From assembly GCA_016926625.1 (NCBI GenBank), contig JAFGOE010000061.1, forward strand, positions 1-64,000: a stretch of DNA of 64,000 nucleotides, read 5' to 3'. The position numbers were made by a program, and so were the translations under genes. Of the stretch, positions 1 through 8,205 are shown one piece after another (position 1 is the stretch's first letter; each line of letters starts with the position of its first letter). The notes below the pieces were generated by a model. That model did no database searches and had not been told where the DNA came from. It worked only from the letters and a program-made list of their open reading frames with translations. This stretch comes from Candidatus Zhuqueibacterota bacterium (GTDB taxonomy: Bacteria; Zhuqueibacterota; Zhuqueibacteria; Thermofontimicrobiales; Thiofontviventaceae).

Positions 1-772
1 AAAACGCGCCTGAATGAATGGATTCATGAACAACCTGCATTTCGCAAATTCCGTCCGCCAACTGATCCGCAAAATTTTCAAGCTCTGAATCCGCTCTGAA
101 TCCGAGATACTCATATATCGCTAAAATCATAACCGCCGAAGCATCTGAGCCGTACTCGCTAACTAACCAAACCGGATAGCGACGGTCATGCAGCATCGTG
201 TACCGATGATAATTCTCCAGTCTTCTCGATAAAGGCACCTTACAGCGTAAAAACGCCTTTTCGAGCAGGTTCGTATAATCATTATCGATTTCACTGAATA
301 TTCTGCATCCACAGGCCAGAGCCCAATACGCTCTCACTGCCCAGAAATTAAACGACTTACGACTCGTTATGCCGTTTCTGTTTATTTCATACCCCTGGTC
401 AAGAAAGTTATAAAATTCCCCGTCTTCACATTGCATCATTAACAGAAAATTGAACAATGGTCTCACGCTGGCCAGGTAGAGGCTATCACGTGTGGCTTCA
501 TAATGCATGAGATAGACGACGATCGCTCGAGCCACGTCATCGACGCAAGCAACCCCCTCCCCTTCCGCATCTACCCATTCATACGACGGATGCTCCGCGT
601 AAATATGAACGATCGCAAAGTCGCCAGCATCATCCGTGACCAGTTCGGTCAGATGCTCAAGATGAGAAAAGTTTACGATTCCTTCTATAAAATCGCCTCT
701 ATCATCGCCGCCACAACGGACGCACACCATGCATGTCATTACCACCAGAAAGATTAAATAGTTCCTATTCAT
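1..772 (-). CDS. Secreted lipoprotein-like protein, possible glycan-active enzyme (3' end cut by window edge)
   Basis: An open frame runs from an ATG at 772 to the left edge without a stop, so only the first 257 residues are visible. The start follows GAGGG at a normal distance. The N-terminus (MNRNYLIFLVVMTCMVCVRC) is a hydrophobic signal with cysteines that could serve as a lipid anchor. A following stretch reads AEHPSYEWVDAEGEGVAC then VDDVARAIVVYL, an arrangement familiar from uncharacterised secreted proteins with an alpha-helical toroid. Later segments rich in Trp, Tyr and helix-forming residues fit such a fold. It is the last visible gene of the sugar locus, 71 bp after the second permease gene, so a role in glycan degradation is inferred from position. 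I do not recognise a precise family. Confidence 0.75.
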   Translation of the reverse strand, partial: MNRNYLIFLVVMTCMVCVRCGGDDRGDFIEGIVNFSHLEHLTELVTDDAGDFAIVHIYAEHPSYEWVDAEGEGVACVDDVARAIVVYLMHYEATRDSLYLASVRPLFNFLLMMQCEDGEFYNFLDQGYEINRNGITSRKSFNFWAVRAYWALACGCRIFSEIDNDYTNLLEKAFLRCKVPLSRRLENYHRYTMLHDRRYPVWLVSEYGSDASAVMILAIYEYLGFRADSELENFADQLADGICEMQVVHESIHSGAF

Positions 773-843
773 CACAAATTTCCCTCATCAAATCTCTAAA
801 CAACAATTAAACTAAATAATTACTTTCATGAACAGACAGAAAA

Positions 844-1653
844 TCAGCCTTTGAGACCTGAGGTCGCCATACTCTCGATGAAATATCGCTGAAAAATACT
901 GTATGCGATCACAATCGGAAATGCCAACAATGTGGCTGCCGCCAGCTTCACCCCCATCAGTCCCTCTGCCTGCCCGCCTACCACGAATATGGTGACCAGT
1001 TGTGGCAATGTCATCATGTCCCGTTCATGGATCACGATCAGCGGCCAGAGTACGTCATTCCATACCGTCATGAACGTGATGATAGCGACTGTGATGATGG
1101 CGGGGACGGACAGCGGCCAGATGATACGAAACAGAATTCGAAATTCGTTACAGCCATCAATGCGTGCTGCATCGATAAGATCCTGTGGAATTGATAAAAA
1201 ATGCTGCCGAAATAGAATGATCGCGAAGGCGTTCACCATCGCCGGTATGATCAACGCCAAAAAAGTCTCGATCCATTGAAATTTGACCATTAAAATATAT
1301 TGCGGGATCAGCGTAATCTGGAAGGGAAGCGTCATCGTGAATATAATGACAGCAAAGATAAGATTTCGTCCTCTAAACCGCAGTCTGGCCAGAGCATAAC
1401 CGATCATGGAACCGGAGACGATGACTCCCGCTGTGACCATGGTGGAGACGAACAGGCTATTCAACAAGGCTCTAACTATCGGAACCTTTTCGAACACTCC
1501 GACATAGCTTTCCAGCGTGAGTCGCGACGGTATCAATCCAAAGCCGCCGATCTCAGCCTCAGGGCGAACGGTAGCCGATAGCATCCATAAGAACGGATAG
1601 ATAAAGATGACCATCCAGAAAATCAACATCAGATATACGATTATTTTTTTCAT
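844..1653 (-). CDS. Carbohydrate ABC transporter permease, MalG/CUT1 type
   Basis: This 269-residue inner-membrane protein has about six hydrophobic segments, starting at residues 4-26. The cytoplasmic EAA loop that contacts the ATPase is visible as DAARIDGCNEFRILFRIIWP followed by LSVPAI. Size and loop match the shorter permease of CUT1 sugar importers (MalG/UgpE type). It lies 16 bp downstream of the MalF-type permease and, with the binding protein further upstream, forms a three-gene transporter unit. No ATPase gene is present in the window. The substrate cannot be read from sequence; context suggests an oligosaccharide released by the neighbouring secreted proteins. Confidence 0.93.
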   Translation of the reverse strand: MKKIIVYLMLIFWMVIFIYPFLWMLSATVRPEAEIGGFGLIPSRLTLESYVGVFEKVPIVRALLNSLFVSTMVTAGVIVSGSMIGYALARLRFRGRNLIFAVIIFTMTLPFQITLIPQYILMVKFQWIETFLALIIPAMVNAFAIILFRQHFLSIPQDLIDAARIDGCNEFRILFRIIWPLSVPAIITVAIITFMTVWNDVLWPLIVIHERDMMTLPQLVTIFVVGGQAEGLMGVKLAAATLLAFPIVIAYSIFQRYFIESMATSGLKG

Positions 1654-1669
1654 ATCAGTCCATCCGTTG

Positions 1670-2536
1670 CTAGTAAATCGATTCTTGCTCTATGATCTTT
1701 TTCTGTATCAGAACCACGGCGAACACGATCAAAGCAAAGAAAAATCCGAGCGTCGCTGCGTACCCCATATGATAGAACGAGAACGCCTGCTTATAGATGT
1801 AGAGAACCGACGACAATGTGCTGTTCATGGGGCCTCCATCGGTCATGATATACGGCTCGATGAACAATGAAAATCCGCCGATGGTGGACAGAATGACCAC
1901 CATAATCATCGTAGGATTGATCATCGGTAATGTGATATACCTGAACTTGGCCCAATGTGACGCTCCCTCTATGTCGGCCGCCTCGTACATATGTTTGGGG
2001 ATACTCTGCAATCCCACCAGGAAAAGGACGATGTACAATCCAACGTTCTTCCAGGTCGCCATGATCGCGATAGAAGGCATGGCAAAACGGGTGTCGGTTA
2101 ACCACGGAAGTTTCATCAATCCAAGCCTTGCGAGCAGCGAATTCAAGATTCCTGTATCCTGAGCATATAACTGCTGCCAGAGTATTGTTATGACTACCCC
2201 GGACACGACCACGGGTAAGAAGTAGCTGGCCCTGAAGAAACCGCGGAACCTGATATTTTGATTCAAAAATTCGGCCAGAAAAAGGGCGACGCTTATCTGT
2301 AACGGTATATGGATGATCAAAAAGACCAGTGTATTGGCTATCGATTTAAAGAAGAGCAAATCGCTCGAAAGTCGCAAAAAATTCCCCAGACCGATCCATT
2401 CCATCGGTGAGATGATATCCCACCGATGAAATACAAGTATCAATGAAAACACCAGCGGAAAGGCGATGAATACGCAGAAATGAACCACATAAGGCGTAAC
2501 GAAAAGATAGCCTATTTTGTCCCTCTTCGTTGTCAT
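1670..2536 (-). CDS. Carbohydrate ABC transporter permease, MalF/UgpA type
   Basis: A 288-residue membrane protein, partner of the next gene. The first membrane span is at about residues 9-35, and the EAA loop is seen as EAADIEGASHWAKFRYITLP followed by MINPTM. The family usually has six spans and pairs with a MalG-type subunit and two copies of an MsmX/UgpC-type ATPase. It starts 16 bp after the binding-protein stop, so the genes are almost certainly co-transcribed. No strong Shine-Dalgarno is seen before the ATG (only GGGATG some 11 bases upstream), so translation may depend on coupling to the preceding gene. Confidence 0.93.
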   Translation of the reverse strand: MTTKRDKIGYLFVTPYVVHFCVFIAFPLVFSLILVFHRWDIISPMEWIGLGNFLRLSSDLLFFKSIANTLVFLIIHIPLQISVALFLAEFLNQNIRFRGFFRASYFLPVVVSGVVITILWQQLYAQDTGILNSLLARLGLMKLPWLTDTRFAMPSIAIMATWKNVGLYIVLFLVGLQSIPKHMYEAADIEGASHWAKFRYITLPMINPTMIMVVILSTIGGFSLFIEPYIMTDGGPMNSTLSSVLYIYKQAFSFYHMGYAATLGFFFALIVFAVVLIQKKIIEQESIY

Positions 2537-2552
2537 AATTTTTTCATCCCAT

Positions 2553-3842
2553 TTATTCCTTCACGAGCCGTACCCGTTGTGCAGCATCTTTTACAGCCTG
2601 CTCTGGGCTCTTCTTCCCATAGATCACACAGATCTCAAACTCCTGAGAAATTGCTTCGAATATCTCTCTCAACACCGGTGAATAATCGACACCACGAACA
2701 TTCTCCGCCTGTTTAGCAAATCTCACCATCATCGGGTTTGCAGTAAAATAGTCCTGAAACAAGCTATCCGACAGTAATTTTTTCCGCATCGGAATTTGAT
2801 TCGTCATCTCTAACAAACGTAGATCGTTTTGTTTCGAAATCAGAAATTTCACGAACTGCCAAGCCTCTTCAGGATAATTGGTATTTTTAAAGATGATGAT
2901 GCTCTTATAATCACCGTAGGTGTAATCAGGGCCTTCTGCATCGGGACGAGGAACCGGGGCGAAATCATACTCAAAACCCTCTGGCTTTAACTTCTCGGCA
3001 TGCGTGATCTCCCAGGGCCCTGTAAAACGTGTCGCCACGATACTGTGAAGAAATACATCGGCTCGCGCGTCCATGCGTTCTCTGGGGAAATAATTGCGAT
3101 CGAAAAGAGTCTGCAGGAAGCGAAATACCTTGACTGAACTTTCATTCTCGAAGGCGACATCTCCATCCTTCAAAAATGTATTACCCTGTGTGGCTGCAAT
3201 ATAGAGCGTATAATAGTCGAAGAATCGCTGCCACCAGGTCACCAGAATCTGAGTGATGCCGACCCATCTGTCGATATATCCGTCCCCGTCTGTATCCCTG
3301 GATATGCGCTCGCCTAACTCGATGTACTCGTCGTAAGTTTTCGGCGGTTTATCAAACCCCGCTTCCTTCAGCATGTTCACATTATAGATCATCATTATCG
3401 GATTCGTTTTCCAGAAAATTTGATAAACATGCCCGTCACCGAATGTAGCCTCAGCCAGCTTTTCATCATCAAACCTTGCCCCTGCCAGTGAATCGAAATC
3501 GGCAAAACGATCGAATTCCAATAATGCATTAGCCCTTGTGTACAGAGCAACGTCACCTGGCCACATATTCGAATAAACATCAGGTGTCGTTTTGCCCACG
3601 ATAGCGGACAATACCACCTCTTCACTCGATCGCCCTTCCGGAATTGGCTGATGCTTAACCTGCATATTCGGATGCTGCTGATTCCACTCCTTCACGACGA
3701 GTTCAGCGAGATTCATCTCGTACTGATTATTCGCCGACCAGTACACCAATTGGATTCGATCCGTATCCGACGGATCACGATCACCCGAACAGGAGATAAA
3801 TATCCCCGTACCGATCAAAAGGTACAACAATAAGTTACGCAT
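2553..3842 (-). CDS. Extracellular solute-binding protein, family 1 (sugar ABC transporter lipoprotein)
   Basis: The 429-residue protein begins with a lipoprotein signal (LLLYLLIGTGIFISCSGD; likely lipidated Cys about residue 19) and continues as a type 1 sugar-binding fold. The stretch RIQLVYWSANNQ is the usual first strand, and EAWQFVKFLISKQN is the common late helix of this family. It should sit on the outer face of the inner membrane and deliver sugar to the two permeases encoded directly downstream. GAGGG lies about 10 bases before the ATG. The PorV-like gene ends 35 bp upstream, so this may be one long transcription unit. The ligand is unknown. Confidence 0.93.
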   Translation of the reverse strand: MRNLLLYLLIGTGIFISCSGDRDPSDTDRIQLVYWSANNQYEMNLAELVVKEWNQQHPNMQVKHQPIPEGRSSEEVVLSAIVGKTTPDVYSNMWPGDVALYTRANALLEFDRFADFDSLAGARFDDEKLAEATFGDGHVYQIFWKTNPIMMIYNVNMLKEAGFDKPPKTYDEYIELGERISRDTDGDGYIDRWVGITQILVTWWQRFFDYYTLYIAATQGNTFLKDGDVAFENESSVKVFRFLQTLFDRNYFPRERMDARADVFLHSIVATRFTGPWEITHAEKLKPEGFEYDFAPVPRPDAEGPDYTYGDYKSIIIFKNTNYPEEAWQFVKFLISKQNDLRLLEMTNQIPMRKKLLSDSLFQDYFTANPMMVRFAKQAENVRGVDYSPVLREIFEAISQEFEICVIYGKKSPEQAVKDAAQRVRLVKE

Positions 3843-3877
3843 GAAGTTGTTCCCTCAGTTGGATTCGCGATATCTCT

Positions 3878-4909
3878 TTACAATTCGAGCGCTATCGTGA
3901 AACAGTGTATGCTTTCCAAACGTCCGAAATCCGCGTAGGCGTAATCGAAACGGAACGGCAGATTGTAGAAAAATCCCAAATTCGCCCCGGCACCGGCAGT
4001 CAGACCTTCTTCATTATCCTCGAGGAATAAACTTCGATACCCTGCCCGGAGGAACAACCATTTTCTCAAGCCGTACTCGATGCCGAGATTTAGGCTCTCT
4101 TTATTATCTGTCGGTTGTATCGCGTCCAGGGCAAAGGTAATCCGGTGTATATCGTTCTCGATCAGCTCCATTGCGATGCCCACCTGAAAATTGAGTGGCA
4201 TGGGCCAGGAATCCGTCTTGAGCTCGGCATAGATCTCATCATTATTCCCCAATTTCTGACCATCGATGTCGTGATACCTCACCAGATCCTCTCCACTCAT
4301 CCGCAAATCGGTTCCGAAATTAGTCAGTGATGCACCGATCCGCATGCCATGGAAACCGGTCGTGAACAGCGTCCCGATATCGATCGCCATTCCCTGAGCC
4401 GATTCATTCCAAATCTCTTCGCGGATATATTTCCCGCTGAATCCGATCGAAAAGCGATCCGTCAAATTCAACGCGTAGGTCAAACCGAGCGCCATGCTTC
4501 CCGATTTGAAATACTCACCCGTACCCTGCGGTCTATCCTCTGTCCTCACCATCATATCATCCATGCTTAATGAGGTGATACTGAGTCCGAAGGATCCGAT
4601 TCTGCCGGCCGGCAAGACGAATCCGATATAATCGAAACTAATATCAGCGATCCAGTTCATGTGAACGAAAATCCCCTCGGGATTCGCGATCCGGGCTATT
4701 CCGCCGGGATTCCAGTACAATGCGCTCGATTCATCCGCATTCGCGACATAAGCACCACCCATGCCCATCGCCCGCGCGCCCACACCGATCTCTAAAAATG
4801 GTGCCGCGGTTATGGCGACCTTCGTCACGTCCGATACAAACTGTGCCTGCACAGTCGCAACGGTTATAAACACCAGCAGGATTGAAATGCCTAATACTCT
4901 GCGCTTCAT
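3878..4909 (-). CDS. PorV/PorQ (UPF0164)-like outer-membrane protein
   Basis: A 343-residue protein with a Sec signal (ending VATVQAQ) and the hallmark first strands of the PorV/PorQ family: FLEIGVGARAMGMGGAYVAN, then SALYWNPGGIARI. The rest alternates short amphipathic beta strands and ends in an aromatic-rich strand, as expected for an outer-membrane barrel. In T9SS bacteria PorV-type proteins shuttle secreted passengers, but many paralogues accompany individual secreted proteins with no proven role. GGGAG sits 6 bases before the ATG. It follows the large secreted protein by about 39 bp, so it may help secrete or surface-anchor that cargo; this is inference. Confidence 0.85.
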   Translation of the reverse strand: MKRRVLGISILLVFITVATVQAQFVSDVTKVAITAAPFLEIGVGARAMGMGGAYVANADESSALYWNPGGIARIANPEGIFVHMNWIADISFDYIGFVLPAGRIGSFGLSITSLSMDDMMVRTEDRPQGTGEYFKSGSMALGLTYALNLTDRFSIGFSGKYIREEIWNESAQGMAIDIGTLFTTGFHGMRIGASLTNFGTDLRMSGEDLVRYHDIDGQKLGNNDEIYAELKTDSWPMPLNFQVGIAMELIENDIHRITFALDAIQPTDNKESLNLGIEYGLRKWLFLRAGYRSLFLEDNEEGLTAGAGANLGFFYNLPFRFDYAYADFGRLESIHCFTIALEL

Positions 4910-4948
4910 AGCATTCTCCCTTTATAGAAAATAATTGCGTTCATACCT

Positions 4949-7900
4949 TTATTTTAACAACAAAAGCTTGATTGTGTCTTTAAACTCACCGGCACGTATG
5001 CTGCACACATAGATACCAGTTGCAAGCTCAATACCGTCATCGTTTCTGCCATCCCAGTTGATCGAGTGAATACCCGCAGATTTTGACGTATCCAGTAACT
5101 GCTTCACTCGCCTGCCCAGGATATCGTAAATCATAATGTTCACCTTTTCAGGCCGTTGCAGAGAAAATTGAATCCTTGTCTCCAGGTTGAACGGATTAGG
5201 ATAATTCTGTCGCAGGCTGAATTGATAATAACCCTCATCAGCCACCTTGTCCGTCACTCCGATTCCCATGTCATACAAGTTCATCAATTCCTCTTCCGAT
5301 AGCGCATAGCTGTAAATTCTTACCTCATCGAGAATTCCCTTAAAATTACAGCACGTATTCGTCGGAAGCACTCGTCCGATGGTCAAATCGATGTCCGTAG
5401 TTAATATCGAACCGTTGAAATCAACCGTATTGTCAAGTATACCGTCCACATAAATCTTCATGTGGGCTCCATCATACATCGTTACCAGAAAATAGAACCT
5501 GTCCTTTGATAACTGCAACTTCGAATCCATGTCTTTTATTCCGGCATCGGTCTTAACCGTCCACCGCACTCGATGATCATCGGGATTGATCGAAATTTTC
5601 CACCTGTTCTCCCAATTTCCGTGAGATATCGGATACATCTCATTGCTGAAAAATTCTTCCACATTCAACCACAGACAGACGCTGATCTCATTCTCACAAT
5701 TGAGAATATCCGTATTCCGCACCTTGATGAAGTCATCGAAACCATCGAAATAATAAGCAGCATCAGCGTTACCCAATCGATCTTCTATGGGGACAGGACC
5801 GAATATAGTACCATGATGGCCGAATCCGCTTTCATCATGCGCGTTACCATTGAACGGATAATGTGCGATCGGAACACCGTATTCGATAGACGATGGATCA
5901 AGCACAACTATGCCCAGACTGTCACTGGCCTGCGCGCCATGCGTATCTTGAACCGTACATCGGATCATGTAGTAATCCTGTACCATCGGACAGATCCAGT
6001 TGGCTACCGAACCATCACTCTCTAATGTACCCTGGCTAGCATGCCAGAGGTAAGTTAGTTCGTCTCCATCCGTATCGTTGGCAGTACAGTTCAAAACAAT
6101 CGTTTCACCCGTGTACGCCTTATTTTTGCTCGCTCGTAACGCCGTGATCTCCGGAGGATGGTTAATGTATTCGAGGACTGAAATCGACACGGAGGCGCTT
6201 GCTGAATCAGCCACATCGATACCCCGAGAATCGGTCACCGCGCACTTTATTTCGTAGACGCCAGCCTCCGCAGGCGCAAGCCATGACACGATATCACCTT
6301 CCCCCTGAATACTGCCACCCGAAGCCGTCCATAGATACGACAGCGTATCACCATCTGCATCCTCAGCGGTACAGTATATTTGAGTCTCGCTATTGATTAA
6401 GACAGGCGAGAGGGCAGGTGCAAGCGACTTGATGCGTGGCGGGTGATTCGAGACATTTTGATCCGCATGGTAATCGACCACTTTTCCATTGGCTAACAAC
6501 ATCGTTCCATCGTACGTCATGACTGCATCGGAAGGTACTAACACCAATAACATCACTGCATCTGCCGGGATATCGAATTCAGCCTCTCCGGTAGCACCTG
6601 TAGCCAGAAACGCATGACTCACGACATCGTAAAGATCAATTGATTGATCGCCTACATCAATCTGCACCGTTTTGACTTCATCATACGGATTGAAATATAG
6701 AAATGATGGCAGCGACGTATCCTGGAAATAATCCGTGCGGTTGACATTCAGCTTAAGGATCATCTCCACATTCGTTGTATCGATAATCCCACCGAAAATA
6801 CCCACATGTGAGGAACCGTAAAGGACGAGGTTGGTATGTCCCCATCCCTCCCTAATAAAATCGCCGGTCGCATACGGACTGGTCCCGCTATTCAATGCAT
6901 ATTGACGCATCGCTTCATGTGCGATGTATGAGTCGGGATCGTACACATGCGCCCACTCATCACTGTCCTGATGGTCATCGGGCAGATAGTTGGGATAAAA
7001 GTACCGGCTGGCCTGAGCCAGGTTCAACATCCATTTTCCGATGGCGCGCGCGAAACGTTCATCATATCTCACGAGCGGAACCAGGGCACCTGCGTGTTCG
7101 AATCCGTTCATAATAAAGGCGTAACCCGTATATCTCGCCTCACCGATCAGGCCGTAACAATCGTATCCATTCCAGTTACCCAGCGTCGCCCCCCAATCGC
7201 GTATGTTATCCCTGGTGTCGAAACACCAGTTGATCATCTTCTCGATATCGTAATTCGTCCCGATCTCGGCGTTCATTCGCGCGGCGGCGTAGACGCCGTA
7301 TGGAAGCTGTAGCTCGTATGACGGATTCTTCGCCCATTCGTTCAGGAACTCCAGACACCATTCGGCACCGATCCGGTATTTTTCTTCGCCGGTCACTATA
7401 TAGGCGTTATAGAGAAGCCATCCAATAGCACCTGCAGCCTCTGGTTGTTTCACGCCTTCAGACAGCGGGGTCATCGTCGACAGCGACCAGGCACGATAAT
7501 TCATGTACGGTTTCTTCCACGGGGCTGTACTGCCACCCATCTTCGTGACAGCCTCCAGCCATCGATCCGCGACCATGCAAAATTGATAATCAAAATCTCC
7601 GGTACCCGGATACAAATCGTACAATTGATAGAAAAATATATTCGGCATGGTGTCGTACCACCAGTCGCTACCACTCTTACCATCGGGATTATTCAGGTAC
7701 ACATTCTCCCGAAGCCTATTGTTGAAAAATTCTTCGCACATGAGCACCCAGTTTACACCGTTCTGATCACTCTTATCGATACCCACCAGCGACGCACTGA
7801 TAACGGCGGGTAATACGTTTATCGCCTCACCCACAGCGGGATCATTTGTACCGACGGCCGTATGAAGTGTAAAACTGTTGTGTTCGGGATAATTGACAGG

Positions 7901-8167
7901 CGCCGTATTCCACCGAATCAAAGGGAGGTATTCACCCGTCAGATCAAAATTAAAGACCAGTGAATCATAGCCAAGCGCCACCTGCTTCCAATTCCTCATC
8001 TCATAGGGAGCGGGTCTGTTGGGCATCCGTTCGATACGGCTGATATCTACCTGCTGCGCGAATGTATAACAAGGAATCATCAGCGACAGCAGAAACAGTT
8101 GCGATACGATAGGTTTGAGCAAGTTTGCCCAATCGAACGATAATCTGGAAACACAGACATTATTCAT
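4949..8167 (-). CDS. Large secreted protein: helical (glycan-active?) domain, two Ig/PKD-like domains, LamG domain, T9SS sorting domain
   Basis: A protein of about 1072 residues. The start chosen is the second ATG (8167), six bases after AGAGGA. A signal-anchor-like segment (SQLFLLSLMIPCYTFAQQ) is followed by about 500 residues rich in Trp, Tyr and helices, resembling alpha/alpha-toroid enzymes, but no named glycoside-hydrolase or lyase family is recognised. Two Ig/PKD-like domains follow, each opening with NHPP and containing D(A/T)DGD. Next comes a concanavalin-like LamG module (AHYPFNGNAHDESGFGHHG ... YYFDGFDDFIKV). The C-terminal sorting domain holds LRQNYPNPFN and ends in GIYVCSIRAGEF ... 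IKLLLLK. It is probably exported by T9SS to the cell surface. Context suggests glycan binding or degradation. Confidence 0.85.
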   Translation of the reverse strand: MNNVCVSRLSFDWANLLKPIVSQLFLLSLMIPCYTFAQQVDISRIERMPNRPAPYEMRNWKQVALGYDSLVFNFDLTGEYLPLIRWNTAPVNYPEHNSFTLHTAVGTNDPAVGEAINVLPAVISASLVGIDKSDQNGVNWVLMCEEFFNNRLRENVYLNNPDGKSGSDWWYDTMPNIFFYQLYDLYPGTGDFDYQFCMVADRWLEAVTKMGGSTAPWKKPYMNYRAWSLSTMTPLSEGVKQPEAAGAIGWLLYNAYIVTGEEKYRIGAEWCLEFLNEWAKNPSYELQLPYGVYAAARMNAEIGTNYDIEKMINWCFDTRDNIRDWGATLGNWNGYDCYGLIGEARYTGYAFIMNGFEHAGALVPLVRYDERFARAIGKWMLNLAQASRYFYPNYLPDDHQDSDEWAHVYDPDSYIAHEAMRQYALNSGTSPYATGDFIREGWGHTNLVLYGSSHVGIFGGIIDTTNVEMILKLNVNRTDYFQDTSLPSFLYFNPYDEVKTVQIDVGDQSIDLYDVVSHAFLATGATGEAEFDIPADAVMLLVLVPSDAVMTYDGTMLLANGKVVDYHADQNVSNHPPRIKSLAPALSPVLINSETQIYCTAEDADGDTLSYLWTASGGSIQGEGDIVSWLAPAEAGVYEIKCAVTDSRGIDVADSASASVSISVLEYINHPPEITALRASKNKAYTGETIVLNCTANDTDGDELTYLWHASQGTLESDGSVANWICPMVQDYYMIRCTVQDTHGAQASDSLGIVVLDPSSIEYGVPIAHYPFNGNAHDESGFGHHGTIFGPVPIEDRLGNADAAYYFDGFDDFIKVRNTDILNCENEISVCLWLNVEEFFSNEMYPISHGNWENRWKISINPDDHRVRWTVKTDAGIKDMDSKLQLSKDRFYFLVTMYDGAHMKIYVDGILDNTVDFNGSILTTDIDLTIGRVLPTNTCCNFKGILDEVRIYSYALSEEELMNLYDMGIGVTDKVADEGYYQFSLRQNYPNPFNLETRIQFSLQRPEKVNIMIYDILGRRVKQLLDTSKSAGIHSINWDGRNDDGIELATGIYVCSIRAGEFKDTIKLLLLK

Positions 8168-8205
8168 AATCATTCCTCTTAATCATCGTTTCATTTAAAA
8201 TGTAC

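Noticed and set aside
503-757. Plus-strand 84-codon open frame
   Set aside because: It lies antisense to the partial lipoprotein gene (772 to the left edge), whose frame has a signal peptide and a ribosome-binding site.
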